A DNA stretch of 64,000 bases from Halicephalobus mephisto (GCA_009193035.1 SWDT01000204.1:62001-126000), one strand, 5' to 3'. Shown: positions 1 through 11,961, numbered from the stretch's first letter. Notes: generated from the letters alone by a model not told the origin. Made by a program: numbers and translations.

Positions 1-1192
1 ACGTAAACCTAGGCCTAATAACAAGATTGCAATCAGGTTTAGTCGTCTTCCGAAATAAGAACAAAGCTAAGCAGTGGCTTAGCAGCGACAAACCGAATCA
101 GTAGCTTTGCTTGCTTAGTTCTTTAGCTTGCAGTCACCGAAAAACAAATACGCAAATGGACATCGTAGTTGCTTGTCTTGCTGTCAAAAAAGAAAATTGA
201 GAGCTCTGTTTTTTTACATTTCATATCGAAAAAAGTCAATCGACGGAAACATTACAAATGAGAACCTTCAATCCAAATGAAATTTTTGTTGTCCGTTTTT
301 CCGTTTGGAATGAGAAAAATCATCTTTTTGTAAGCCAATTTTCTTCCGACCCACTGAACTTGGTCGAGATCGATCACGGCCATCGGCACGAAAGGGGATT
401 AGACCTGACAATTTTACGACGACGCAAGATTTCTTGTTTTTACGAACTAACGAAAGCTACTTTGTTCTTCTTCTTCCACACGGCACAGTAAATCATCTCC
501 GAAAGTCAAGGCAGATCCACTTTTGTCAAACCTTTTAATTCAAGAAAATGACCACCTGTGGCGAGTTGAAAACTCATCCAAGAGAAGAGGCACACGCCAG
601 AGGGGTAGTGATAAATGGGCTTTGTTAATGGCTTGCGGCTACTTTGACAAGGTCGTTTTTTGTTCAACTACCTTTACTCCTTCCAAAACAATACCAAATT
701 GGTTCCTGTTTCGTTGACCCGGATTCCGGGGACAATGCAAGTTTAGTTGAGCTGATTTTGACCCGAGCGGGGACGTTCAAATTCAATTAGCAAACTGCCT
801 GCAAAGTCCAAGGAGGACAATGACGATTGTCTGCCATGGCTTAGCCGACTGAGAAAAGTCCATCTGTTCCAAAAAGCCGAACGCGGATTCAAATAAACAA
901 TTGGTCACGGACAATGATTTTTCGCGCATTGCCCATCTAGCTTTCTTTGATTCGGAAATTCATCGATAATGAAGAAATTTGAATTCTGGATTCAAGGTCG
1001 TTCTCAAGAATTTACAAGTTAATATTTTTTCAATGTTTTAATTTTCTCTCGGTAGTTGTTCGCAAGTCAAGTACTTTGAGTCGGAACTCTTCAATTTTGT
1101 TTTCACATGTTTAGAAAATAATTGTCAACTAAATGTATAGACATTCATTAAAGATTGGGGGAGACAAACTGAATTATCCATGTGTATTACAG
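1..1192. other. Upstream or intronic DNA of the ephrin gene, no exon recognised
   Basis: The first recognisable ephrin exon starts at 1193 and begins in mid-codon, so an earlier exon carrying the signal peptide and the start of the receptor-binding domain must lie upstream. I looked for the expected Y-W-N-type segment here and did not find it. The short open frames at 258-491 and 523-717 resemble nothing I know. The stretch is probably intron, with the first exon outside the window. Confidence 0.5.
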
Positions 1193-3070
1193 ATTTGACA
1201 TGTCCAATACCGATCACGTCAAGACAGTGAAAATCCTCGACAGAGTAACTATCATCTGTCCCTTACCCGACGACACCAGCTCTTACGAGTACTCTAAGCT
1301 TTACATGGTTAGTTTGATTAATTCAGAAAATGGAAATCCTGGAGAACTCTGGCTTTTGAATAGCTTTGTTTTACTGATTGACTTGAAAATTGCATTCAGA
1401 ATGCAAATTTGACCGGAAATTGGCTGTTGTTTTGATTTGACTAAATTACAGCTTGATTCTTAGAGACGGGCAATTAGGAACCACATTGAAGGATAATCCG
1501 ATTTATTCTCCCCGGAACAACTTGCATTTTTTACTTTTTTATGTAAAGTCAAAACGGGGTGACAAAGCAATTGGTCGTAAATTCAGGAGCTTACTACTTC
1601 ATTTATAAATTTCCATTACGCTATTTTTGCATTCGAGCGATGCTAGCACGGCTGGTGGTAATTGTCCGTAATTCGCGCCCGATGAAGTCCGTTCATTGAG
1701 CACGCAAAAACCGAAACAGAGAAGAGGATGACTGCCAAAAACAGTGACCAATAGTTTCCATAATTGCATGGCTCAACCGACCTAACGACATGCATCAATT
1801 CCTCGTTTGGGGGACGTTAAGAGACTTTAACGGTTTCAACCATTTTTCTGGCTTTACTCTTTTGAATCTTGAAAAATTAAATTTGAACTCGCAGAATAAG
1901 CAAGTGGCGTTGTAAATTGGCATCGAATGTTGACCACTAAGAAGCGCCGGAATTGGCTTTGTTGCGGACGACACAAAGTTCTCTCGGAAATCCGACAAAT
2001 GAAGCTTTGCTTTCTTATAAACTTTAGCTTACTTGGGGATTGACAACTTGGTTCAGATTTCCTCCGACTTAATTATTCATGCTGTAGTAGAGACTGACCA
2101 AAACACCGGTCAAGATTCCATAAAATCCACTGTCACGCGAACACGAAATAAAAATTATACATGAACGCATTTGAGAAAGAAAATGTTCCGCATTTGAATG
2201 GATAATAACGATTCCATTATAGGTACCACGAGAAGGATACGACAACTGTGAGCTGCAGTCGAGTAAACTCCTTGGAAGCTGCGTCACTCCAGAAAGACAT
2301 TCTTCCATCAGTTTAGTTTTTAGGGACTTTTCTCCACTTCCGTCGGCATTGGAGTTTAAACCGGGTCGCAGTTACTATGTTATTTGTAAGTAATGTTTTT
2401 TGTCAAAATTCAATCAACTTTTTGCAGCGACGTCCAACGGAACCCGATCGGGACTCGATAATGTCTCCGGAGGACTCTGTGCTCAGAAACATATGAAGAT
2501 CAGATTTGATGTCTTACCGGGTGGGTTTTTACTCAGAAAATCAAATCCCATTAGAATCCTGTTCCAAAAGGATTAATTTCTGATGCTCAAAAAATTGGAT
2601 TCTAATTTTACAGATGACTCAACAAGATCAGCCGGTTCTGAAATTTCGTCAGGAAGCCAAAACCAAGCTTCAACGTAAGTTTTTCCATTATTCAAAAATC
2701 GGGTTTTAAATAGAAGAAGAATAATGGGGAATTAGAATGGGCGTTAAATTTTAATTACTTACGTTGAACTTCTCTTCTCATCATTTTATTAGAGAAGATC
2801 GTGATTTAATGAGTCAATAAACTTGACGGGTTTCAAAAATGTTAATTAATCTTCTGGGAGAAAAGTACTTTCAGAGAATCGACGGGTGAGGCCGATGCGC
2901 CGTTGATGTATATAATCCACACTGCTGATCCAGAAACTGTATCTTCTGAAAAAAGTGCCCAAAGCTCTGACAAGAACGAGCCTGATGCCGCTTCCTGTTC
3001 ATCAACTCCTCTCGTCCTCCTCTTTGCCTCCATCTTGCTCACTTTGGATCTGCGCCTCCGGTTATTTTAA
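1193..3070 (+). CDS. Ephrin, GPI-anchored type (5' end missing)
   Basis: Ephrins are cell-surface ligands of Eph receptor tyrosine kinases and guide cell and axon movement. Five exons join in phase: 1193-1307, 2223-2385, 2428-2520, 2614-2674 and 2875-3070. The ephrin core is clear: VTIICPLP, then EYSKLYMVPREGYDNC, then FRDFSPLPSALEFKPGRSYY, then TSNGTRSGLDN and GGLCAQKHMKIRFDV. The four core cysteines (IIC, DNC, GSC, GLC) are all present. After a Ser-rich stalk the protein ends in a hydrophobic segment, STPLVLLFASILLTLDL, with only a few residues behind it. This looks like a GPI-attachment signal and there is no cytoplasmic tail. C. elegans ephrins and vertebrate ephrin-As are GPI-anchored, whereas the fly ephrin is transmembrane. 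The signal peptide exon was not found. The first intron is about 915 nt; the others are 42-200 nt. Confidence 0.9.
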
Positions 3071-3597
3071 TTCACCTTTAACTAAAGCAAATGAACAAAG
3101 TTTAGCCTTTAGAAAATGATAAAACTTGTGCTTTCAATAAAGTTTAAAGTTCAGTTTAATTATAGTAGTCCGGAAACTACTCCTTTACTTCATGGATACT
3201 ATTGTAGAGATAATTTTATTCAAGCAACATATTTCTGAATAATTTCAATTTATTAAATACGAAAAGTATTGCGAATCGACTCATCTGGAATTACTTTATA
3301 CAATGTGGATTATTCACCGAGTAAAGTCCAATCATCGGAGAGACAGACACGTAGAAGACGTGAAGGAATCTGTATTCAATGCATCGTTGCATCGTTCAAA
3401 TAAATAAACTTGGAAATAGACTACAGTAGTAATTGAGCAACGACGACTAAGTAATCATCCTATGAAAGTGCGTATTATTTTTGCAGTCAAAATGCACCAT
3501 TTTTAAAAGTGAAACCGAAAAGAAATGCCTTGAGAACGAAAAGCCAGTTTGCTTTTGTCTTCTTGTACCCCTCAAAATAAACAAATTTCTCAGAACC
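3071..3597. other. Convergent 3' region between ephrin and choline transporter
   Basis: AT-rich DNA between two genes that end towards each other. It holds AATAAA-like signals (for example in the AAATAAATAAAC run near 3400) suitable for the plus-strand ephrin transcript. No coding exon seen. Confidence 0.5.
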
Positions 3598-5869
3598 TTA
3601 TCTAGCCTCAGTAGATAGGTAATCATGATGGTTGCCGTCGTAATTGTTATGTAGAGCAGTTCCTTCGTTTACCACGGAATTACAGTTGCCATTAACGTGA
3701 TGCCCGTTTACGGAGAGGAGGGAAGAATTTTCAGCACCGTTACCGTTGCCTGCACTCTTCATTTTCTGCATCGCCAAAGTTTCACAACTCACGTTGAAGC
3801 TCGTGTCCGTTGGAAGAACGATTCTTTCCGTATTGATGTTTACGACACATCCGAGGACATCCAACTCAGGTTGAAGAATCCCGGATTTGAACAAGTGTTC
3901 TGTCATCAAAGAAATACTAATACAGGCGAAAAAGGAAGCCAACATTGACATTGTTTTGAAGGGGAAATACTGGGTATCTGTTTCCACGTCATACATGGGA
4001 TAATGAATTGCAGCTGGGAAGTGCAACAATGGTTCGCCCCCAGATAGACGAAGTAATAATCCAACTGAAAGGATTTACTAACCATTCTGTAAAGTTGGAA
4101 ATAAACTCACTTGCATATCCGGCCAGAGAACCGTAGGTGTTACTTCTCTTAAAATACACGACACAACACAGTTGTGGGAAGAGGATGACGTAGACCAAGT
4201 CTGCACAAAGATACCACAATCCGTAAATGGATTTGATTGTGAGACTCATTATTGTGGCAAGAATACCGACTAGAATGATTGATGACCGCATCACAATAAT
4301 AACTTCCCTTTCAGAAGCATGGGGTCTAATTGTTAGTTTCCAAATGTTGTGGGCAAACATCGAGGCTGCAGAGAGAACCGAAGAATCTGCTGAAGACATT
4401 ACAGCAGCAGAAACAGCACCAAGGCCGATGAAAGCGACCCATCGAGGAGTTAAATACTGGAACACTAATGGCACTACCATATTTGTCTGTGATGGAGGAA
4501 TCGACGAGTACTTTGTACCGTTATTGTAAGGGTAATATTCCGTCAGTCTCCAATCTGAAAATATTATTAACTAATACAATTGCAGAAAGGGCAGTCTTGC
4601 CTGTATTTCTGGCAATGGCACCAATAACAGCAGGTGGAATGGCCATCAGGAGACAACCAAGACCCGCGATAAAGGAGAGCTTCTGAGCTCCAGCTGACGT
4701 TTTTGAAGACAGAACTCTTTGGAAGTAAACTTGCCAGGGGATTCCACCAAAAACTAGTAGAAGCATGCAATCGATCCAAAGGGACTTCTCTCTTAACCCG
4801 CCGATGGAGCCGATCCAATCTTCTGCATTCCTTGAAAGATCTGATGTCTTCTCTTGAAGTAATGAAGCCGGAATACAGACCCACTAAAACAAAGTATAAT
4901 GTAAAATTCTCATGGATATCTATCTACCAATCCAATGAAGATACAAAAGAGCTGGACGACATCGGTGTAAGCTACGGCATATAGACCGCCAGTGAATGTA
5001 TACCCAACGGCAATAAAAGCCGAAATAATTACTGAAGCCGTCATGTTGATGTCAAGGATTACAGAAAGTGTGGCTCCTAAAACTAGTTCTTGTTCAGTCA
5101 CAAGGAGAGGTAACGAACCTAAAGCTGAGAGGATAGCTGCAGACCAAAACACTTCACCGAAAAGAGCTGGGATGAACATCAAGCCACCCACACGTTGACC
5201 GTACTTCAGTTGGAAGGGATCGAGCATAGTGACGTATCCTTCTTCCCTCATCCTCTTTGCAAATAGAATACCTCCGAGAACGAGGGAAAGAGCGTAGCCA
5301 ATCGGAGCTTGACATCCCAGAAGGCCGCCATTGTAAAAGGCTTCTGCTGTTCCGTTGATGTATGCACCTCCAACCCAAGTAGCTGAAAATTGAAATTAAT
5401 TTTAACTCCGTATTTTTTTGAATCTTTATTTTTCCAGAGAAAAATTTGATTGAATACTAGCATTCCTTTTCATAGTCAAATTGAAAATCAATCCATTGAC
5501 TCTCTCTGGGAATCTTTTCGGCAGCTGAATTTGAAATTGGAGTGAAAAAAAATTTGTAAAAAAGTGATGAATATTTCAGTTTTCATCTGGTAACAAGCTT
5601 TATGCTCGAAAGTTTTGGAAAAAATGGGTTCTAAGGTTGAAATAAATCCTAGAGGACTGAGTTTCCAGTCTACTTGCAAGAATTTGTAAGAAAATGTTAC
5701 CAGTCATGGTGAAAATGCCGACCAGGGTCCCGATGTTCCTCCCGGCCAACATGACTTCTTGGGTCTGTTCTCCCACAGTATCCCCTGTCTTCCTCCCAGC
5801 CCAAACACCAACTGCAAGGATGAGCAAGTAGAAGAAGATGATCGCAATGACACCACCATAGTCGATCAT
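3598..5869 (-). CDS. cho-1: High-affinity choline transporter (CHT1/CHO-1, SLC5 family)
   Basis: Sodium-coupled choline importer that feeds acetylcholine synthesis in cholinergic nerve endings. Five exons on the minus strand join in phase to 605 residues: 5869-5701, 5382-4928, 4883-4601, 4554-4111 and 4064-3598. Family hallmarks are the start [20 protein letters not shown], then [67 protein letters not shown] and [15 protein letters not shown]. About thirteen hydrophobic segments are followed by a roughly 100-residue hydrophilic, Asn/His-rich cytoplasmic tail ([12 protein letters not shown]...) that differs from the vertebrate tail. Intron 3 (4600-4555 on the minus strand, 46 nt) starts with GC instead of GT; this choice joins RNT to [10 protein letters not shown] in frame and matches human STDWNQT. 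An alternative GT inside it would leave an intron of only 23 nt. No clear trans-splice acceptor lies directly before the ATG. Confidence 0.95.
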
Positions 5870-8161
5870 TTTGATAAAGAGATCAGTTTTGCTTCAGCTG
5901 CTTTTCTCCCCAAGGGATTCTGCTCTTTCTCCAAGTCTGAAAAAATAGATGCCCTTATGAGTAAGAATAAGAAGCCAAGACTTGTCACAAATCGCGACCG
6001 ATGGACAGATAAAGCTGAGAAATGACGAAAAAAAACTAGAAAAGACCAAAAGGCGCTTAAGGACTCAGATGACTTCATTCCCATTGGCTCGAATTACCCC
6101 AATTATCAGTCTTGGGAACGATTCTACAGTAACACAAGCCTAGCTCTATTAGAATCTCCATTTCATTTGCTAATGTAGTGGAATTTTAAACTAATATAAA
6201 TTTTGAAGAATAATTGAAATAAATTTTTAATTTCCATAAGGGTATCATATTAATATAAAAGTTATAAATAAATGTTATCATGAAATTGTTTTAACACATT
6301 TCTATGGTTTAAAGTTATACATTTTGATTCCGAGTTTTCACTAGATTCTGAAAAGTTATACAAATTTCTATAAAATTCTTAGATTACAAGAACTTTCATG
6401 AGATTCTAAGAAGTTATATGAAATTCTAGGAATTTTAGATTTTACTAGATTCTAAAATCTTCGGGGAACATTCTTAGATATTTTTTAGACAATGAATCAA
6501 AAATTTCCCAGATGTCAAAAATAAACAAAAGTTGACCCTTCTGCGGAAAAAATGAACACCAAAATACGTCATATGCTTTCAAAGAATCTGGGATCGGATT
6601 TGAATGATGAGTTCAGAAAACTTGAGTTCCGCCTTCGACTCAATTCAAGATTCTGCCCAAAATCTGGCTTACGTTTTGGTTTAGTTTTTCGTGCTCCGCC
6701 TACTTTTTCGCGCCTCAACGAGCGTCGAAATCCAAGCTACTTCAAAATGGAACAATAGCCTAATTTGCGAAGAGCAAGTCAAAAATGAAAAATCGTCAAA
6801 AGAGCTCGTAAGTCCATGATAGTGCCAAAGCTCATTTCTAGTCACGCGAAATTAAATAACCAGGAAGATGTCAGAAGTTAAATATTCTAGAAACAAACGT
6901 GATTCCGGGGCAAATCGGGAAAGCTAGTTGGAACGCAGTTGCCCTTATGGCGTCAGTAAATTCAAAAGCAAATAACTGGAGTCTTCCGGAAGCTAATGGA
7001 GCTCAAAACAAAGGGAAAAAATGGAGTTTGAAATTTATCGGAACTAAATTCGATTGAGGCTAGACAGCATCAGGAAAAGCTGGCCAACTAGAAAACATGC
7101 GTGGGAAGAGATTTAGTGAATATTGGCTCAATTTAACAAGTGCTAATTGAGACCGGGACATTTGGGTTTCTTTCAAAGTCGTTAAAATGCTTCATTTTCT
7201 GGATGGCAACGGCAACAAGTAAAACTTAGAGTTAGCCAAGGTCAATTGAAACAACCATTTTCCAAAGAGCTCTATACCACTACATGTGCCAATTAGTAAC
7301 CAACAATTTTGAGGAAAAACTGAGACTTCTGACTTGACGCTTATTCTTTGGGAAATCATTTATAGACGAAAAAAGCAAAAAACCACGGTTTCCTGTGCTT
7401 TTCGGAAATTTGATTGACGAAAAAGGCAAAATTTTAAATTCCTTGCGGTTTTTGAAGGAGCTTCACATTAGCATAGGTAATTTTCCAAAGCCTTCTGGAG
7501 CACACGTTTACGACTGGTTCTCTGGTGGGGTGATTTTTGGGTAATATGAAAGTGTGGTTAGTGATGAGAAGGGAAAACAATAGACATGAACATTAGTGTC
7601 TGAAGACGTTGGAATATAGAAAAAAGGATGAATGGAGGAATTGTCCCTTCACCGTCAGCCATGGAAACCAATTCAGACAACTAGAGACTTGGTTAAATGA
7701 CAAAACAAAACGAAATTGAGTCTCGATTTTGGAAAAATCGAAGCAACAGATGGGAACACGTCAGTCCACGAAAGCAGCTTCTAAGACAAGTCAACTCGAG
7801 TGAGTCTTGCAGCTCCTTCATCGAGACGAGCCATGAGCTTTGCCTTCGGGAAAACTCCCACGGGGGAATACACACGCAATCTCGTTCTTGCCCATTGAAA
7901 CTTGCCGAAATTCTCCTTTCTAGAAATTTTGAAATCATTGTCCATACCACCTTCCGCGTGTATCTAGGCTTTAAAAGTATCCATGACGGCAGAAGTTTCA
8001 TCGCTTGAGTAACGTGAGACAATGTCCTTTCTTTAAGAATGGAACTATGAGAATCTCTACGTCACTTACTTTGGCACCCCATATAAAAACACAATTTCGA
8101 TTTGAGTGGGTTGAACCTATCCTTTAACAGTTATTTATTTATAAAGTCCGAAAAAAATCTC
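5870..8161. other. Intergenic region, 2.3 kb
   Basis: 5' flank of the choline transporter and 3' flank of the phosphopantetheinyl transferase gene. It contains the repeat array listed at 6325-6480. An AATAAA signal for the minus-strand transferase lies at 8139-8134, about 25 nt behind its stop. Overlapping open frames at 7693-8022 on both strands have no family resemblance and no conserved splice context. No gene called. Confidence 0.5.
6325..6480. repeat. HSE-like AT-rich repeat array A
   Basis: Degenerate repeats of the type (A)TTCTAGAA/GAATTTTC, with GAA and TTC trimers recurring at about 10-bp spacing (GATTCTGAAAAG, GAAATTCTAGGAATTTT, AGATTCTAAAATCTTC). It shares its motif with arrays near 30.6, 33.1, 36.2, 37.6 and 45.2 kb. 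This is the weakest of the six. Confidence 0.55.
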
Positions 8162-9296
8162 TTAGAAATTCTTTCTTAATTTCTTTTGGAAGTTTTCAAA
8201 TTCGTCAGCAGCATCGTTGGGGAGGGGGTTGAGAACAGTAGCTCCATCAAGGAGGAAGTCGAAGCCGGCTTTGGAGAAGAACAACTTTGCTTCTGGATCT
8301 TTGATAAACATGCAAGTCTTGGGAAGTTTCTTTTCCCGACAGACGGCGATGGAGTGGGTACTGTCGACAAAGGACTCTTCAAAGATCCATTGGGATTGAA
8401 GCTTTCCATCAGCCAAGACAGTTGTAGATGTCAAGAAGCAACCGGGTTTGTAGCGATCAGAAGGATCTATCCGGAAGTCATATCGACTTAGATCATTTAC
8501 GATTCCTTCTCCAGTGGCTTTCAAAACAGCTTCCTTCAAGCACTGAAGTCTATTCATTACCTTACTGTCGATAGGTCGAAGATGCTTACCCAGTATCGAT
8601 AAAACATAGTCATTTTCATCGCTTCAGTCGCTTGACCTCTCATCTGTCTCAGTTCTTCAGCAGAAGCTGATTTTGCCATCGAGTTGATGTATTCGTCGGC
8701 GGTTTTGTTATTTCGACAAATGTCCAGTCTCATAACATCGACGCCGACTTTCTCAGAGCAACTACTAGCAAAAACAGTATAATCTCCCTAAGATAGAATT
8801 AAAATTTCAAAACGTGAAGAAATTACACACCTGATGTGAGACATTCAAGCCAAACGTTGTCCCTTCCGGGTTGACCAAGTAAGGCTTCCCTTTCTCTGTT
8901 CGTGCAAATTTAATTTCGCCCCAAGGAGTGTCGGTAAACTGAAAGAACCGTTATCAACTCAAGATCAAGAATTAGGAAAACTCACTCTCTTTGTCATCTG
9001 GCGAAGGAAGAGTCGTCCAGCGAGACAGGCGAGAGCATCATCCTTGTAACGGAAGGAGACAATCTTGTCATAGTCCTCCTGGGTTACACATTGGATAGCT
9101 TTACGGAAAAACTTCTCCATCTAAAAACAACTCAGTTGTGAAAGAATCTATAGAATTACTTACATTATCATCTTCGAACGCTTTTTGAAGACTAAAAGCG
9201 AACCTGTTACAGTTGCATCTAGTGTTGAGGACTTCTCGGCTAAAGTGTTAATTTTAACTCATAATCAACCATGAAATCGACTTACGTGGAGCTCAT
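8162..9296 (-). CDS. aasdhppt: 4'-phosphopantetheinyl transferase (AASDHPPT-like holo-ACP synthase)
   Basis: Transfers the phosphopantetheine arm from CoA to a serine of acyl carrier proteins of fatty acid synthase and related enzymes; cytosolic. Six exons join to 302 residues (human 309): 9296-9286, 9239-9164, 9120-8986, 8938-8831, 8787-8590 and 8542-8162. Key motifs are AGRLFLRQM, TEKGKPYL, NVSHQGDYTVFA, the metal-binding GVDVMRLD and the catalytic FYRYWCLKEAVLKATGEG. The start MSSTREVLNTRC lies 10 nt behind a TTTTTTCTTGTCAG acceptor, which looks like a spliced-leader site. The last exon must begin at the second AG (CTTCAG|TGC), because this restores the W-x-L-K-E-x-x-x-K motif in frame. 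The gene is third in a minus-strand row after ETF beta and SSR2. Confidence 0.93.
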
Positions 9297-9306
9297 TCCG
9301 GAAGAT

Positions 9307-9308
9307 CT
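9307..9308 (-). other. Candidate trans-splice acceptor of the phosphopantetheinyl transferase gene
   Basis: On the minus strand TTTGTTTTTTCTTGTCAG ends 10 nt before the ATG. A T-rich tract plus CAG at this distance fits a spliced-leader acceptor. A short 5' UTR intron is the alternative. Confidence 0.55.
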
Positions 9309-9913
9309 GACAAGAAAAAACAAACTTCGCTCTGTCAAACAAGTGCCTATCGAGAAAACGGGCGAAACTGCTTGAATAATATTCGACGACAAAAGGCGAT
9401 GGCGGAGACCGATTAGAAATCGTCCAGTTCTCGCAGTCAAGGGAACCGTCCGTGAGATCATACAACCAAATTCGCGTGTGTCCGGAGAAGGGAAAAAATA
9501 AGGCCACTGTCAGGGTCATTCGCCCAACAAAATCCTATCCAGGCTAAAGTTCGGATTGGCTCCCATTTCCCTCAAAATATCTTCAAGAGAGGCAAATTCA
9601 AAATATAGTGCATTCTCTCAGTATTAATTCTTAAAAGACCTAATCACTTTCATGAAGAATCGGACGTTTGAAATTATTACAATGTATGACAGATACTCAT
9701 TGAGTTGTTCTTTCGGTAAAAATCCTATTTTTGTAAATATTTCTTTCTACCCTTAGTAAAAGGGGGAATTTTAATTTTTGCTCTAGAAGACTTTCGGTGG
9801 AATCAATATTTTGGACACACTGTACACCAACAAAGTGTTTATAAATAATAAAAATTACAATAAATTATCGAAAATTACAAATCTGTCACAACAATCCCCG
9901 TCTATAAGTACCT
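9309..9913. other. Spacer between SSR2 and the phosphopantetheinyl transferase gene
   Basis: About 600 bp between the stop of SSR2 and the next ATG on the same strand. A short minus-strand open frame at 9265-9519 has no resemblance to a known family. Nothing else seen. Confidence 0.45.
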
Positions 9914-10539
9914 TCATGCTTTCTTCTTATAAATCGGGTAGGCAGTGGCGATCTTGTCCCACAAGTAATAGGGAATGGCGATGCTGGGAGTGACAAGCAA
10001 GATGAAGACGGCCCAGACGCCGAGCTTAGATCCAAACCGACGTTCGTAATCCTTCTGCCGATAGATATATCCTTCCCCAGGGGAGGTACTGTAGACGATG
10101 CGGGCTTCCTTTGCGTTGTCAGATGGGAAGTAGGTAATCACAGCACTGGTGACGTTGAAGGCTCCACTGCTACGGGGTCTGATGACAACTGAATGGGTGA
10201 CGTTCTCGCCAGGAGCAATTCTGTCCCATTGAACTTGAAGAAGACCCTTGGCGATTTCAAAGTACTGAGTTGGGAAGGCATTACGGTCGTCGAGAACTAC
10301 AGTATGAGCTGCTTGGTCACCCAGGTTGTAAAGGTCATATTGAATTACATAATCCATGTTCTCCACAGCATACTGACTCAAGGTATGCTTTGCTGCCAAG
10401 ATTCTGGCAGAGTTCAATGGAGTCTTTACTGGCTAAAGTTAAATCATCAAAATACTTGCTACCGAATGAACGAACTTACTTCCTCATCGTCGGCAAAAGC
10501 CACAGCTAGGAGGGCGATCAAAAACAACACAACCTTCAT
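9914..10539 (-). CDS. ssr2: Translocon-associated protein subunit beta (TRAP beta, SSR2)
   Basis: Subunit of the TRAP complex bound to the Sec61 channel in the ER membrane; it assists insertion of secretory proteins. Two exons, 10539-10480 and 10432-9914, give 192 residues (human SSR2 about 183). A signal peptide MKVVLFLIALLAVAFA is followed by a lumenal domain with ARILAAKHTLSQYAVE, LLQVQWDRIAPGENVTHSVV, AFNVTSAVITYF and YERRFGSKLGVW. One membrane segment (VFILLVTPSIAIPYYLW) precedes a short Lys-rich cytosolic tail ending KKKA. Two N-glycosylation sequons (NVT twice) lie in the lumenal part. The ATG lies 13 nt behind a GTTTTCAG acceptor. The gene follows ETF beta by about 230 bp on the same strand. 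Confidence 0.95.
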
Positions 10540-10552
10540 CCCTTTCTCAGAT

Positions 10553-10554
10553 CT
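10553..10554 (-). other. Candidate trans-splice acceptor of SSR2
   Basis: Minus-strand GGTGTTTTCAG ends 13 nt before the SSR2 ATG, about 215 nt downstream of the ETF beta stop on the same strand. The position fits an internal operon acceptor. Confidence 0.55.
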
Positions 10555-10770
10555 GAAAACACCAGTGAAAATCGAAAACAAGAGTCACAAGTAACACTCG
10601 GTAATGAACCGGTAAGTAATAAACAACGCTCCATACATAGTTTATGTACAGAATGAGATACTAGCTATGGCCAGAAGATCATTCTATGCTCCAACCCGAA
10701 ATAGGAGCTTACGAATCCTAGATACAAATATATATTATTCGTTTGAATATCCTAGGCAGATTATGCACAT

Positions 10771-11622
10771 CTATGGGATGGCACCACGTTCACGAAGCTT
10801 GCTAATCAAGGTCGGAACATCTTCAACAAACTCGCCGGCTTGACGGACAGGAGGTTCATTAACCTGTAAATAAGTTTATGAAACTTGTAATAGAAAGAAA
10901 GCGAACCTCAAGAGTTTCGGTTTGGGGCGTAAAGTCCAACCCCAGATCTTTAGGGGTCTTCTTGTCAATGGGCTTCTTACGAGCCTTCATGATCATTGGT
11001 AGCGGGGCATAACGAGGTTCGTTGAGACGTAAATCAGCAGTGACAACAGCGGGCATCTTCACCTTCACGGTGTCCAGACCACCATCGATTTCACGAGTAA
11101 CCTTGAGATGACCACCATCGACTTCAACCTTGCTAGCGAATGTAGCTTGGGGCCAGTTGAGAAGTCCAGCAATCAACTGTCCGGTTTGGTTAGCATCATC
11201 ATCAATGGCTTGCTTCCCAACAAAGACTGCATCAAACTTCTCATCTTGTGCAATTTTGGCAAGGGCTTTGGCGACATGCATGGGCTCCAAGGTATTAGCT
11301 ACATTCTGATCAACTTCGATATGAATAGCTTTGTCTGCACCTTTTGCCATAGCAGTACGAAGAATTTCCTGAAGCATGCATATATAAAAACCACCTAACA
11401 GTGAAAAGAACAAACCTGAGCCTTGGTGGCACCGACAGAGACTGCAACGACTTCCTTCGCCTTGTTAGCTTCCTTGAGTTTGACAGCTTCCTCGAGGGCA
11501 ATCTCATCGAAAGGATTCATGGAATGCTGAACATTGTCGGTTTGCACACCTTTCTTATCCGGTCGGACACGGACTTTGACAGCAAAATCGACCACTCGTT
11601 TGACACCAACAAGAATGCGCAT
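10771..11622 (-). CDS. etfb: Electron transfer flavoprotein subunit beta
   Basis: Mitochondrial matrix protein that pairs with ETF alpha to pass electrons from acyl-CoA dehydrogenases to ETF-QO. Three exons, 11622-11416, 11368-10907 and 10863-10771, give 253 residues (human 255). Family signatures in order are [82 protein letters not shown] and [20 protein letters not shown]. The last encloses the ETF beta signature and the lysines next to the recognition loop. The C-terminus is [16 protein letters not shown]...RGAIP. No long presequence is visible, as in other ETF beta proteins. A longer in-frame start at 11652 exists, but the AG at 11640-11639 (TTTCAG) lies inside it, and the shorter start matches the family. 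Confidence 0.97.
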
Positions 11623-11638
11623 GGTTGAAATCTGCTGG

Positions 11639-11640
11639 CT
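11639..11640 (-). other. Candidate trans-splice acceptor of ETF beta
   Basis: Minus-strand CTCATTTCAG ends 16 nt before the ATG. This fits a spliced-leader acceptor or a 5' UTR intron end. Confidence 0.5.
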
Positions 11641-11961
11641 GAAATGAGTCAATTACCATTTAAACTCAATATTGAAACGCATAAAAAAAATGCAAAAATT
11701 AAAGGAAAAACAACAAGGAATGAAAATTGTAGTCTCAGATCAAGCCAACAAAGTTGTTCTCAACTGTTGCCAGTCAATCCCGCCGCGTTTTCTCTCACTG
11801 AGAGAAGACCAACGCAGCCCCATTACTGTACGACTGCAGACTTCGCGGCGAGAGCTCTCTAGTCTCGATTCTGCTTGATCAAGTCTAAATCTCATTTTGA
11901 AACCTTCGGAAGCCACGTTCATCAATTCGATTAGTTCCTTCTTTCAATTCTGCACTTTGGG
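11641..11961. promoter_or_regulatory. Shared divergent promoter region of ETF beta and VIP36
   Basis: A 320-bp region lies between two genes pointing apart. It includes a relatively GC-rich stretch (GTCAATCCCGCCGCG ... TTCGCGGCGAGAGCTC, about 11775-11860). No convincing TATA box. Sharing of regulation is inferred from the arrangement only. Confidence 0.4.

Noticed and set aside
4555..4577. A GT-AG intron of 23 nt in the choline transporter instead of the 46-nt GC-AG one
   Set aside because: Far below the minimum intron size seen elsewhere here (about 42 nt), and it would insert extra residues at a conserved junction.
7693..8022. Overlapping frames on both strands, 103 and 109 codons
   Set aside because: No family resemblance, no plausible neighbouring exons, and both strands open over the same stretch, which suggests chance.
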